From Rhodocyclus tenuis (GTDB lineage: Bacteria; Pseudomonadota; Gammaproteobacteria; Burkholderiales; Rhodocyclaceae), in assembly GCF_014197755.1 (NCBI RefSeq), contig NZ_JACIGE010000010.1, forward strand, positions 62,001-126,000: a stretch of DNA of 64,000 bases, given 5' to 3'. Below the pieces are notes generated by a model that did not search any database, had not been told where the DNA came from, and saw nothing but the letters and a program-made list of their open reading frames with translations. Shown here piece by piece: positions 8,779-19,380 of this stretch. Position 1 is the stretch's first letter; every line of letters begins with the position of its first letter. Position numbers and translations under genes: made by a program.

Positions 8779-9786
8779 ATGAAACTCAAAGCCATCGTCG
8801 CCGGCCTCGCCGCCGCGGCCATGTTCTCCGGCGCCGCAGTCGCTGCCGACGTCAGCCTGCTCAATGTATCGTATGACCCGACGCGCGAGCTCTATCAGGA
8901 CTACAACGCCGCCTTTAACAAGTACTGGAAAGCCAAGACCGGCGACAACGTCACTGTCAAACAGTCGCATGGCGGCTCCGGCAAGCAGGCGCTCAGCGTC
9001 AAGGACGGTCTTGAAGCCGACGTCGTCACGCTGGCGCTGGCCTACGATATCGATGCCATCGCCGACCAGGGATTGATCGCCGCCGACTGGCAGAAGCGTC
9101 TGCCGCACAATGCCGCCCCTTACACCTCGACCATCGTTTTCCTCGTGCGCAAGGGCAACCCGAAGAACATCCGCGACTGGAACGACCTCGTCCGCGCCGA
9201 CGTCAGCGTCATCACACCGAACCCGAAGACTTCCGGCGGCGCGCGCTGGAACTACCTGGCCGCCTGGGGCTTTGCGCTGAAACAGCAGGGCGGCAACGAC
9301 GCCAAGGCGCGCGATTTCGTCGGTCAGCTGTACAAGAACGTCAAGGTACTCGATTCAGGTGCCCGCGGCTCGACCATCACCTTCGTCGAACGCGGCATCG
9401 GCGACGTGCTGATTGCCTGGGAAAACGAGGCCTATCTGGCGGTCAAGGAACTCGGCCCGGAAAAGGTCGATATCGTCACGCCGTCGCTGTCGATCCTCGC
9501 CGAACCGCCGGTTGCCGTCGTCGACAAAGTCGTCGACAAGCACGGTACGCGCAAGGTGGCGCAGGCCTACCTCGAATACCTGTACACCCCGGAAGGCCAG
9601 GATCTGGCGGCGCAGAACTACTACCGCCCGCGCGACGCCAAGGTTGCCGCGAAGTACACCAAGCAGTTCGGCAAGGTGAACCTGTTCACCATCGACGACG
9701 TCTTCGGTGGCTGGCGTACCGCCCAGAAGACGCACTTCTCGGAAGGCGGCGTCTTCGACCAGATCTATCTGTCCGGCCGGCGCTAG
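8779..9786 (+). CDS. sbp: Periplasmic sulfate-binding protein
   Basis: 335 aa with a classic signal peptide ([20 protein letters not shown], cleavage after AVA). It is the periplasmic receptor of the ABC sulfate/thiosulfate importer. Family marks are [30 protein letters not shown] (sulfate loop), [14 protein letters not shown] and [17 protein letters not shown], which are essentially diagnostic. A GGGAGC ribosome site lies upstream. It is monocistronic: a strong terminator follows and no cysT/cysW/cysA permease genes are next to it, so the ABC partners must be elsewhere. Confidence 0.93.
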   Translation: MKLKAIVAGLAAAAMFSGAAVAADVSLLNVSYDPTRELYQDYNAAFNKYWKAKTGDNVTVKQSHGGSGKQALSVKDGLEADVVTLALAYDIDAIADQGLIAADWQKRLPHNAAPYTSTIVFLVRKGNPKNIRDWNDLVRADVSVITPNPKTSGGARWNYLAAWGFALKQQGGNDAKARDFVGQLYKNVKVLDSGARGSTITFVERGIGDVLIAWENEAYLAVKELGPEKVDIVTPSLSILAEPPVAVVDKVVDKHGTRKVAQAYLEYLYTPEGQDLAAQNYYRPRDAKVAAKYTKQFGKVNLFTIDDVFGGWRTAQKTHFSEGGVFDQIYLSGRR

Positions 9787-9821
9787 GACTGCGCAGGCCA
9801 GCTGCAACGCTGGCATCAGAG

Positions 9822-9852
9822 GGGCGGACGCGGCAAAGCGTCCGCCCTTTTT
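9822..9852 (+). terminator. Intrinsic terminator of sbp
   Basis: Perfect 10-bp stem GGGCGGACGC/GCGTCCGCCC with loop GGCAAA, followed by TTTTT. Confidence 0.92.
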
Positions 9853-9878
9853 CATGTCGTCCGAATGTTTGTTTATAA

Positions 9879-9924
9879 CGATAAGCGCTAACAAGATAAT
9901 CACTAATTATTGGATGCTATAAGC
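9879..9924 (+). promoter_or_regulatory. Putative CysB-type control region upstream of the cysB-like gene
   Basis: An AT-rich stretch in otherwise GC-rich DNA holds CGATAAGC at 9879-9886 and CTATAAGC at 9917-9924, about 80-130 bp before the regulator start. The same octamer lies twice upstream of sbp. Autoregulation by the LysR protein is inferred from this sharing and from known CysB behaviour, not demonstrated. Confidence 0.3.
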
Positions 9925-10005
9925 GACTTTCCCTAAACTGCTCTGCAAGATGCCGGAGCGGTGAATGTCGAAACCTGAATCCGGCACGGCACAGGGGAAA
10001 AAGCA

Positions 10006-12097
<2,092 letters not shown>

Positions 12098-12107
12098 TTG
12101 CGCGCTG

Positions 12108-12149
12108 GCGGCGCCGAAGCAGCCAGGCCTCCTGCTGCCTGGCGCCGCT
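12108..12149. terminator. Possible terminator between convergent genes
   Basis: GCCAGGC (12122-12128) pairs with GCCTGGC (12137-12143), with GC-rich flanks that can extend the stem. It is placed between the convergent L,D-transpeptidase and TANGO2-family genes. There is no U-tract. Confidence 0.35.
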
Positions 12150-12166
12150 GCCGATCGGCAGCGACC

Positions 12167-13048
12167 TCAGACGCCAAAGACCGTATCGACTTCGCCGATG
12201 ATTTCTGCACCCGGGCCGAAACTGCGTTCGACGAAGCGCGTCGTGCCGTCGCGGCCGACGGCGATCAGCGTAGACGCGCGCGTTCCGTAAGCCGGCGAGC
12301 GCACGAAGATCGCCGACAGTCGCCGTTCCCACTCGCGTGAAACACCGGTCTCGGGCAGATGCTCGTCGGCGACGATTTTCTCATCCCTGAGCAGTGCAAA
12401 GAACGGATCGAGTGCGGGCAAGGCGGGCAGGGCAGCGGCGAATGCTGCCTTCGCCGTAGCGAGCTTCGGCCATGGTGTATCGAGCAGGTGGTTGGAGATG
12501 CCGTAGATGCCGGGCGCGAGCCAGCGGGTTGCACCGCCACGCTTGCTGCAGTAGCCAAGTCGCTGTCCGTCGCCGACGAGCAGGTTGCAGGCGCCATAGC
12601 CGGCCAGCTGCGGCGCAAGAGCTGCGAGATAGCCGTCGGCGGAGCATTTTCCCGACTCGTCTCCCCGCGCAAAAGCGCGCAGGTAATCGGCAACCAGGCG
12701 GCCACGCGATGGTGCAGCGGCTGGCGGCGCGGCCAACTCACGAAAGTTGGTCAGCGCGGCAAAACCCTGGCGCCAGGCAGTCTGCTGCGATTTGCCGGCG
12801 CGGCTGGCGCGCGCCGTGTCCGCGCCGCAATCCGCCGGCGCCAGCAGTGAAGCGCTGTCGATGGATTGAGGCCGGGTAATTCCCAGCCAGCTGCCACCGG
12901 CCTGCAGGTCACGGCCGCCGAATACCGCCGGCGCATCGTCCCAGAACGCCGCTGCGGCGCTCGGCCGGGCGAAGAACTCGTCGCGGTTAGCGGCGACCAG
13001 CAGCGGGTAATCGGGATGCGCCTGCCAGGCAAGAACGATCAGGCACAT
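12167..13048 (-). CDS. TANGO2/NRDE family protein with an internal insertion
   Basis: 293 aa from ATG 13048 (MCLIVLAWQAHPDYPLLVAA then NRDEFF). Asn-Arg-Asp-Glu at 21-24 after an N-terminal Met-Cys is the family signature; Cys2 may act as an N-terminal nucleophile as in related Ntn folds. FGGRDLQAGGSWLGI and GFAALTNFREL are both present, but in the family they normally lie almost adjacent. Here about 35 residues (roughly 61-95) of Ser/Ala-rich, low-conservation-looking sequence separate them. Human TANGO2 is linked to lipid/heme handling; the bacterial role is unsettled. Confidence 0.75.
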   Translation of the reverse strand: MCLIVLAWQAHPDYPLLVAANRDEFFARPSAAAAFWDDAPAVFGGRDLQAGGSWLGITRPQSIDSASLLAPADCGADTARASRAGKSQQTAWRQGFAALTNFRELAAPPAAAPSRGRLVADYLRAFARGDESGKCSADGYLAALAPQLAGYGACNLLVGDGQRLGYCSKRGGATRWLAPGIYGISNHLLDTPWPKLATAKAAFAAALPALPALDPFFALLRDEKIVADEHLPETGVSREWERRLSAIFVRSPAYGTRASTLIAVGRDGTTRFVERSFGPGAEIIGEVDTVFGV

Positions 13049-13082
13049 CGCGCTGCTGTAGGCAGGTGCAGATCGGCGCGTG

Positions 13083-14129
13083 TCAGGTGGAAGCGTTCGC
13101 CGCGAGCGGCGCCAGCGGCGACAGCGCCGCGTCGGCACCGTCAACGCCGCCAACCTTGAGCGAAGCGCGCTCGGCGGAGCTGTCCTGGACTACCGCCAGC
13201 GCATCGAAACCGCCGTCCGGCGCCGGTGTGCCGTCGACGATCATGCCGCAGGCGTGCTCGGGGCTGTCCGGCGACCAGAGCGCGAGACCGGCGACGAGGG
13301 GCGTCGCCGCATGCAGGCGGAACAGGCGGCGCTTGATCTTGCCGAGGTAGTGCGTTCGCGCGATCACTTCCTGCCCCGGATAGCACCCCTTCTTGAAGCT
13401 GACGCCGCCCAACTGGTCGAAATCGGCCATCTGCGGAACGAATTCCTCGCTCGTCGCCGCCGTGACCAGCGGCCAGCCGGAACGGATGTCGAGCCAGCGC
13501 CAGACCGGGCTGCCCGCCGGCCTGGCAAGGCTCGCCAGGGCTTGCCAGGTGGCTGGCGCGGCGGACGCGTCGACGGCGACTTCGTAGCGACCGGGGGCCA
13601 GACGCAACACCCAGCCGGACGCAAAAGCGGCAATGGCCAGATCGGCGGTCGGCACCGGCAAACCGGCACCGCTCAGCGCGGCTTCTGCCTGAACACCGGC
13701 AAGGCCGAGCTGAATGCGTTCAGCGCCGGCGGCGCCTTCCTCGACTTTCACCTTCGAGCGCAGCACGTAGATGCGCAGGCGCTTGGCAATCGCCGGCGCC
13801 AGATCGGCCGCCAGACGCAGTGTGTAGGTGCTGCCGTCGCGCAGCAGGAAGAAGCTGGCCAGCATGCGCCCCCTGGCGGTGCACCAGGCGGCTGGCTGCG
13901 CCGCGCCATCGGCGAGATGACGGACGTCGCTGGTCAGCTGGTTGTGCAGGAAGTCGCTCGCGTCTTCACCGGTGCAGGCGATCAGCGCGAGATGCGTCAG
14001 CGGAACCAGTACCGTCGCGTCACGCGCCGCGCGCAGTTCGCCGGCGAGGTCGCCGAAGTCGCTGATCTGTTCGTTGTCGATACGGGCGCCAGCGGCGCCA
14101 AGGAATGCTTGCCAGTCGGAATGAGTCAT
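13083..14129 (-). CDS. ygfZ: Folate-binding YgfZ/GcvT-like Fe-S cluster maintenance protein
   Basis: 348 aa from ATG 14129 (MTHSDWQAFLGAAG). YgfZ is a tetrahydrofolate-dependent protein that helps assembly or repair of certain Fe-S enzymes, such as the MiaB class. The diagnostic motif KGCYPGQE is at residues 247-254 and contains the essential cysteine; ACTGEDASDFLHNQLTSDV is the usual N-terminal folate-fold segment. It is divergent from the mltG operon. The open frame extends about 90 codons upstream, but that part overlaps the mltG promoter region and lacks conserved features. Confidence 0.88.
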   Translation of the reverse strand: MTHSDWQAFLGAAGARIDNEQISDFGDLAGELRAARDATVLVPLTHLALIACTGEDASDFLHNQLTSDVRHLADGAAQPAAWCTARGRMLASFFLLRDGSTYTLRLAADLAPAIAKRLRIYVLRSKVKVEEGAAGAERIQLGLAGVQAEAALSGAGLPVPTADLAIAAFASGWVLRLAPGRYEVAVDASAAPATWQALASLARPAGSPVWRWLDIRSGWPLVTAATSEEFVPQMADFDQLGGVSFKKGCYPGQEVIARTHYLGKIKRRLFRLHAATPLVAGLALWSPDSPEHACGMIVDGTPAPDGGFDALAVVQDSSAERASLKVGGVDGADAALSPLAPLAANAST

Positions 14130-14370
14130 CGCGGTTTTCTTTTCGGATTTTGAGAAACAGTTTGGCGGGTTGGATCTGTTGCTGCGCCATCGCTGCGGCG
14201 CAGCACAACAAGTCAGCGGGAACAGACCGGTACGGGAGGTGCCAGTTCCGGCGGATGGGCTATTATATGCGCCGCTGCGGGCAAGCCATTCGACTGCCCG
14301 AAGCCCGGTCATTCCAGCCGTTTTGGCTGATTCCCCTTCTTTCCGCCTTCGCGGCCGCCGCGCCGGACCG

Positions 14371-15384
14371 ATGCTCAGAACGCTCAAAAACCTCATCCTT
14401 CTCGCTGTGCTGCTGTTGGCCGCGCTGGCGGGTGTTTTCTACTGGTTGGTGTCGTCGCCGCTGAACCTGCCGCGCACGCCGCTCGAGTTCGAGATCGAGT
14501 CAGGCAGCGGCCTGCGCGCGGTCGCCCGGCAGATCAACGCGGCCGGCATTGCCATCGACGCGAATGTCTTTGTCGCCCTCGGCAAGCTCAGCGGCGCCGA
14601 GACCTCGATCAAGGCCGGTAGCTATGCGCTCGACTCGGCCGTCAGCGCCCGTCAGCTGCTCGCCAAACTGACGCGCGGCGACGTCACGCAGACCGACATC
14701 GCCTTCATCGAGGGCTGGACGCTGCGCCAGATGCGCGAGCGCCTCGATGCGCATCCGGACATTCGCCACGATTCGCGCGGACTGAGCGACCCCGAACTGC
14801 TGCGCCGCGTCGGCGCGCCGGCAAACTTTACCGTCGCCAGCGCCGAAGGGCTGTTCTTCCCCGACACCTACTCGTTTGCCAAGCGTTCCAGCGACATTGA
14901 CATCCTGGCGCGCGCCTGGCGCGCGCAGCAGCGGCACCTGACGCAGGAATGGGAGGGCAGGGCATCGAGTTTGCCCTATCGCAGCCCGTACGAGGCGCTG
15001 ATCATGGCGTCGATCGTCGAGAAGGAGACCGGGCGCGACGCCGACCGGCCGATGATCGCCGCCGTTTTCGTCAACCGTCTGCGCGCAGGAATGCCCTTGC
15101 AGACCGATCCGACGGTGATCTACGGTCTTGGCGAACGCTTCGACGGCAATCTGCGCCGCCGCGATCTCGTTGCCGACACGCCTTACAACACCTACACGCG
15201 CAACGGCCTGCCACCGACGCCGATCGCCATGCCGGGGCTCGCCGCGCTTCGCGCCGCACTGCATCCGGCCGACAGCCGTGCGCTGTACTTCGTCGCCCGC
15301 GGCGACGGCAGCAGCGCTTTCTCGCACACGCTCGACGAACATAACGCGGCGGTGGCGCGCTACCAGAAGGGCGGTGCGCGATGA
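14371..15384 (+). CDS. mltG: Endolytic murein transglycosylase MltG
   Basis: 337 aa from ATG 14371 ([20 protein letters not shown]), which is itself the single N-terminal membrane anchor. MltG cleaves nascent glycan strands in the periplasm and sets their length. The catalytic Glu lies in ASIVEKETG. Also typical are [26 protein letters not shown] and [17 protein letters not shown]. First gene of an operon conserved in many proteobacteria; its stop overlaps the tmk start (ATGA). Confidence 0.93.
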   Translation: MLRTLKNLILLAVLLLAALAGVFYWLVSSPLNLPRTPLEFEIESGSGLRAVARQINAAGIAIDANVFVALGKLSGAETSIKAGSYALDSAVSARQLLAKLTRGDVTQTDIAFIEGWTLRQMRERLDAHPDIRHDSRGLSDPELLRRVGAPANFTVASAEGLFFPDTYSFAKRSSDIDILARAWRAQQRHLTQEWEGRASSLPYRSPYEALIMASIVEKETGRDADRPMIAAVFVNRLRAGMPLQTDPTVIYGLGERFDGNLRRRDLVADTPYNTYTRNGLPPTPIAMPGLAALRAALHPADSRALYFVARGDGSSAFSHTLDEHNAAVARYQKGGAR

Positions 15385-16007
15385 ACGCCAGCCAGCGCGG
15401 TCGCTTCATCACCTTCGAGGGCATCGACGGTGCCGGCAAGAGCAGCCAGATCGAGTATGTGGTCGGCTTGCTGCGCGCGCGCGGCCTGCACGTCGTCGCC
15501 ACGCGCGAACCGGGCGGCACGCCGCTCGGCGAAAAGCTGCGCGAGTTGCTGCTGCACGAGCCGATGCATCTGGAAACCGAAGCCCTGCTGATGTTCGCGG
15601 CGCGACGCGAACATCTGGCGCAACTGATCGAACCGGCGCTGGCGCGCGGCGACTGGGTCGTCTGCGACCGTTTCAGCGACGCCACCTGGGCCTATCAGGG
15701 CGGTGGTCGTGGCCTCGACCGCGACAAGTTCGCGCAGCTCGAGCAATGGGTGCATGGCCATCTGCAGCCCGACCTGACACTGCTCTTCGACCTGCCACAC
15801 AGCGTCGCGCAGGGACGCATCGCGGCGCAGGCGCGCGGCCTCGACCGTTTCGAGCAGGAGCGCGCCGATTTCCACGAGCGTGTGCGCGACGCCTATCTCG
15901 AACGGGCGGTGGCGGCGCCGCAGCGCATGCACGTGGTCGACGCCAATCAGACGCCGGCAGATATTCGTAAAGAACTTGAACAAACGATCGCAAATATTTG
16001 TTCATGA
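15381..16007 (+). CDS. tmk: Thymidylate kinase
   Basis: 208 aa, the usual length. It phosphorylates dTMP to dTDP. The P-loop [10 protein letters not shown] lies near residues 14-23. [18 protein letters not shown] is the dTMP-binding segment, and [16 protein letters not shown] carries the DR(Y/F) motif and lid region. Translationally coupled to mltG upstream and holB downstream by ATGA overlaps. Confidence 0.95.
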   Translation: MNASQRGRFITFEGIDGAGKSSQIEYVVGLLRARGLHVVATREPGGTPLGEKLRELLLHEPMHLETEALLMFAARREHLAQLIEPALARGDWVVCDRFSDATWAYQGGGRGLDRDKFAQLEQWVHGHLQPDLTLLFDLPHSVAQGRIAAQARGLDRFEQERADFHERVRDAYLERAVAAPQRMHVVDANQTPADIRKELEQTIANICS

Positions 16008-17062
16008 ACATTATTTACCTTCACGCTGAAACCTGGAAACGGCTGCTGGCGCGGCGCGCGCAGCTGCCACACGCGCTGCTGTTTACCGGCCAGCGCGGTA
16101 TCGGCAAGCTCGAACTGGCGCGCGCTTTTGCCGAACTCCTGCTCTGTGAGCGTACGGACGGCAGTACGGAAGGGCAGGCCTGTGGCCGCTGCGCTGCCTG
16201 CAACTGGCTGGCGCAGGGCAATCATCCGGACTTCCGTCTGCTGCAGCCGGCGGCGCTCGACGATTCGGCCGATGAGGAAAGCGGCAAAGGCGAGGGTGAA
16301 AGCGCTCGCCGCAAGCCGAGCGCGCAGATCACCATCGATCAGGTGCGCGCGCTCGACGACTTCCTGCACGTCGGCGCGCACCGTCGCGGCTTGCGCGTGA
16401 TTCTCGTCAATCCAGCCGAGGCGATGAACCGGGCGACGGCGAACGCACTTCTCAAGTCGCTTGAAGAACCGATGGCAGGTGTTTTGTTTTTATTGGTTTC
16501 AAGTGAGCCAGCACGACTACTGCCGACGATCCGCAGTCGTTGCCAGGTGGTGCCGGTGGCGCGACCGGAAGCAAGCCTGGCCAGCGCCTGGCTACGCGCT
16601 GCCGGCGTCGACGACGCCGAGCGCTGGCTGGCCCTCGCCGGTGGTGCGCCCTTGCGCGCCGTGGCCATGGGCGACAGCGAAGGCGGTGGCGACCGCGAGT
16701 TGCTCGACGCGCTGGTCGGTGAACTCAGTCGTGGCGATCGCCTCGATGCACTCAATGCAGCGGCAGCGCTCGATCGCGTCGTCAAGGCGGAAAAGGCGCC
16801 GGCAGCGCTGTCGCGGCTGGTCGTCTGGCTGCAGCACTGGCTGTGCGACCTGACGCTGGCGCAGGCCGGGCAGCCGGCACGGCATTTCATCCGCGAGCAG
16901 CCGGCCCTGCAGCGTCTGGCGAAAACGGCCGAACTTCGACGCTTGTTGGCGTTCAATGCGAAGGCGATACAATACCGTTCGCAAGCCGAGCAGCCCCTGA
17001 ACAGCCGTCTCTTCCTTGAGGACGTTTTCATGGGCTACGCGGCGATCTTCTCCGGGATATGA
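16004..17062 (+). CDS. holB: DNA polymerase III subunit delta prime
   Basis: 352 aa from ATG 16004, overlapping the tmk stop. A clamp-loader subunit with AAA+ fold: Walker-A-like [13 protein letters not shown], a four-cysteine zinc module (CERTD...CGRCAAC), then [11 protein letters not shown] and the SRC arginine-finger motif in TIRSRCQ. As in other delta' proteins the P-loop is altered relative to active ATPases. It is followed by an overlapping PilZ gene. An in-frame TTG two codons upstream is less likely. Confidence 0.92.
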   Translation: MNIIYLHAETWKRLLARRAQLPHALLFTGQRGIGKLELARAFAELLLCERTDGSTEGQACGRCAACNWLAQGNHPDFRLLQPAALDDSADEESGKGEGESARRKPSAQITIDQVRALDDFLHVGAHRRGLRVILVNPAEAMNRATANALLKSLEEPMAGVLFLLVSSEPARLLPTIRSRCQVVPVARPEASLASAWLRAAGVDDAERWLALAGGAPLRAVAMGDSEGGGDRELLDALVGELSRGDRLDALNAAAALDRVVKAEKAPAALSRLVVWLQHWLCDLTLAQAGQPARHFIREQPALQRLAKTAELRRLLAFNAKAIQYRSQAEQPLNSRLFLEDVFMGYAAIFSGI

Positions 17063-17451
17063 GCCACGCGATGTCCGACGCCAAAGCCCACGCCTCGCCC
17101 AAAGCCGCCGCCGCGCGGCCGAGTGTGCTGTCGCTGAACATCAACTCCAAGTCGGCGTTGTACGCCGCCTACATGCCCTTGCTGCGCAACGGCGGCATCT
17201 TCATCCCGACCTCGCGTCCATACCAGATCGGCGACGAGGTGTTCATGCTGCTCTCGCTGATGGAAGATCCGACGCGCCTGCCGATTGCCGGCGTCGTCGC
17301 CTGGATCACGCCAGCTGGCGCGCAGAACGGCCGCGCGCAAGGCGTCGGCGTGCATTTCAACAAGGACGAAGCAGGGATCGAAGCGCGGCGCAAGATCGAG
17401 GGCCTGCTTGGCGGCGTAATGCAGTCGAGCCGGCCGACCCACACCTTGTAA
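17059..17451 (+). CDS. pilZ: PilZ-domain protein (type IV pilus PilZ class)
   Basis: 130 aa; ATG overlaps the holB stop, with an alternative in-frame ATG at 17071. The domain runs from about residue 20: PSVLSLNINSKSALYAAYMP, GGIFIPTSRPYQIGDEVFML, AGVVAWITP, QGVGVHF. The c-di-GMP-contacting RxxxR motif of canonical PilZ proteins is absent, as in the pseudomonad and xanthomonad PilZ proteins that bind PilB/FimX instead. Its position between holB and tatD is the conserved location of this class. Confidence 0.88.
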   Translation: MSHAMSDAKAHASPKAAAARPSVLSLNINSKSALYAAYMPLLRNGGIFIPTSRPYQIGDEVFMLLSLMEDPTRLPIAGVVAWITPAGAQNGRAQGVGVHFNKDEAGIEARRKIEGLLGGVMQSSRPTHTL

Positions 17452-17460
17452 AGCCTCTTG

Positions 17461-18234
17461 ATGCTTGTCGATTCGCACTGCCACCTCGATTTTCCCGAAC
17501 TCGCCGAAAACCTGCCGCAGATCCTTGCCCTGATGCAGGAGAACGGCGTCGCTTACGCGCTCTGCGTCGGCGTCAATCTCGAAAACCTGCCGCGCATCCT
17601 GACGCTTGCCGAGGCACACGCGCAGCTTTTTGCCAGTGTCGGCGTGCATCCGGACAACGAAACCGCCGCCGAGCCCGACGTCGACGCGCTGCTGCAGCTG
17701 GCGGCGCATCCGAAAGTCGTCGCCATCGGCGAGACCGGTCTCGACTACTACTGGCACAAGGACCAGCCAGAGTGGCAGCGCCAGCGCTTCCGCCAGCACA
17801 TCGCCGCCGCCCGCAGCTGCGGCAAACCACTGATCGTGCATACGCGCAACTCGGCGGCGGATACCTTGCGCCTGCTGCGCGAAGAGGGCGCCGACCGCGT
17901 CGGCGGCGTCATGCACTGCTTCACCGAGGATTGGGAAATCGCCAGCGCCGCGCTTGATCTCGGCTTCTACATCTCGCTCTCAGGCATCGTCACCTTCAAG
18001 AACGCGCTGGTGTTGAAGGACGTCGCCAGACGCGTGCCGCTCGACCGTCTGCTGGTCGAGACCGACTCGCCCTATCTGGCGCCGGTGCCTTATCGCGGCA
18101 AGATCAACCAGCCGGGCTACGTGCGCCACGTTGCCGAAGAGATCGCCCGTCTGCGCGACATTCCGCTGGACGAGCTGGCGACGGCGACGACCGACAATTT
18201 TTTCCGTCTTTTCAAGGCAGCCAAGCGAGTTTGA
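17461..18234 (+). CDS. tatD: TatD-family metal-dependent DNase
   Basis: 257 aa, ATG 17461. TIM-barrel metallohydrolase with 3'-5' exonuclease or D-aminoacyl-tRNA-deacylase-type activities reported in the family. Metal ligands are visible in order: DSHCHLDF (HxH), IGETGLDYYW (Glu), PLIVHTRN (His), MHCFTEDWE (His) and LVETDSPYLAP (Asp). It is the last gene of the mltG operon, ten bases after pilZ. Confidence 0.92.
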   Translation: MLVDSHCHLDFPELAENLPQILALMQENGVAYALCVGVNLENLPRILTLAEAHAQLFASVGVHPDNETAAEPDVDALLQLAAHPKVVAIGETGLDYYWHKDQPEWQRQRFRQHIAAARSCGKPLIVHTRNSAADTLRLLREEGADRVGGVMHCFTEDWEIASAALDLGFYISLSGIVTFKNALVLKDVARRVPLDRLLVETDSPYLAPVPYRGKINQPGYVRHVAEEIARLRDIPLDELATATTDNFFRLFKAAKRV

Positions 18235-18318
18235 GTCGATGTCCCGTTTGACGCCGCTGGACTCTTGCGCTCAGACACCTGCCCGGCGAAACTGCCTCTG
18301 TACTCAGGAGAACAAATC

Positions 18319-19047
18319 ATGAGAAAGATTCTTGTCGCCACTGCTTTCGCTACCGCGCTGCTGCTGCCGACACTGGCCACGGCTGGCGTCTATGAAGACA
18401 TGCTCAGCGCGCTGCGTGCCGGCGATACGCCCGCCGCCATTGCCTTGCTCGACCGCGGTGTCGATGTGAATACCGTCGATCGCAGCGGTAACTCGCTGCT
18501 GATGCTCGCCGTGCGCGAAAACAACGCGGAACTGCTCGAACAGCTCCTGCTGCGCCGTGCCCGTCTCAACAGCCGCAATCGCGACGGCGATACCGCCCTG
18601 CGCATGGCTGCCTTCAACGGTCAGGACGTCTTCGTCAAGCGTCTGGTTGAGGCCGGTGCGGCGGTCAATATGTATGGCTGGACGCCGCTCGCCTACGCCG
18701 CCTTCAACGGCCATGCGACGATCGCCGACTACCTGATCCGCCACGGCGCCGAGATCGACGCGCGCAGCGAAAACGGCAGTACGGCGCTGATGATTGCGGC
18801 TCGCAACGGCCACAAGGCCGTCGTCGAGGTGCTGCTGCAGCACAAAGCCGATCCGACGCTGAGCAACGAAAACGGCCTGACGGCACTCGACTGGGCGCAG
18901 AAGTCGGCCAATACCGATATCGCCACGCTGCTGCGCGCGGCGGGTGGCGGCAGCGGTCAGAAAGTCACGATCGAACTGGCGCCGGCCGCCGCCGCAGGCA
19001 TCGCTCCGGCAGCGCCGAGCGGAGCGGCTGCCGGAGTTCATGAATGA
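18319..19047 (+). CDS. Secreted ankyrin-repeat protein
   Basis: 242 aa; start chosen at ATG 18319 because of CAGGAGAACAAATC just upstream. Signal peptide MRKILVATAFATALLLPTLA with cleavage near ATA-GVY. Five to six ankyrin repeats follow (residues about 25-215), each with the TALMxAAxxGHxxxVxxLLxxGA pattern, e.g. GSTALMIAARNGHKAVVEVL. The tail is Ala/Pro-rich. A periplasmic scaffold or inhibitor role is plausible, as for AnkB-type proteins, but the partner is unknown. The stop codon lies inside a 12-bp tandem repeat. Confidence 0.8.
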   Translation: MRKILVATAFATALLLPTLATAGVYEDMLSALRAGDTPAAIALLDRGVDVNTVDRSGNSLLMLAVRENNAELLEQLLLRRARLNSRNRDGDTALRMAAFNGQDVFVKRLVEAGAAVNMYGWTPLAYAAFNGHATIADYLIRHGAEIDARSENGSTALMIAARNGHKAVVEVLLQHKADPTLSNENGLTALDWAQKSANTDIATLLRAAGGGSGQKVTIELAPAAAAGIAPAAPSGAAAGVHE

Positions 19048-19068
19048 ATTCATGAATGAATTCATGAA
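19038..19068 (+). repeat. 12-bp tandem repeat across the ankyrin gene stop
   Basis: The unit TTCATGAATGAA is repeated 2.6 times without mismatch (19038-19049, 19050-19061, partial to 19068). The stop codon TGA at 19045-19047 is inside the first unit. Confidence 0.9.
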
Positions 19069-19380
19069 AGCCGCGCAAGCGACTGAAAAAATGGCAGAAG
19101 TTACGCAGATTCCGCAGGGCTGATCGACCCCGAACGGCGCGGCGGTGCGCGCGAAGACGCTTTTACGCGCCGGCATCGGGCGCCTGAGGCGGCAGCGCTT
19201 TTGCCACACTGCGCGCGTCTGCCGTGAGCGGGAGGCGTCGTCACCGGTGCTCCCCGGGTCAGCCCTTAAGGGCTGGCCCCAATTTCCCGGCAGCAGGATT
19301 TCTCCTACCCTGCGCAGGATGAATTACCGTCCATTTCCGTTTCGCGCGACTGCGCCGAACAGCCTTCCCGGGTTCTGCGC
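19048..19380 (+). other. Intergenic region between ankyrin gene and nhaD
   Basis: 333 bp. It holds the end of the 12-bp repeat. A hairpin GGGTCAGCCC-TTAA-GGGCTGGCCC (19256-19279) has one G-T pair and no U-run. I see no gene and no convincing promoter. Confidence 0.4.
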
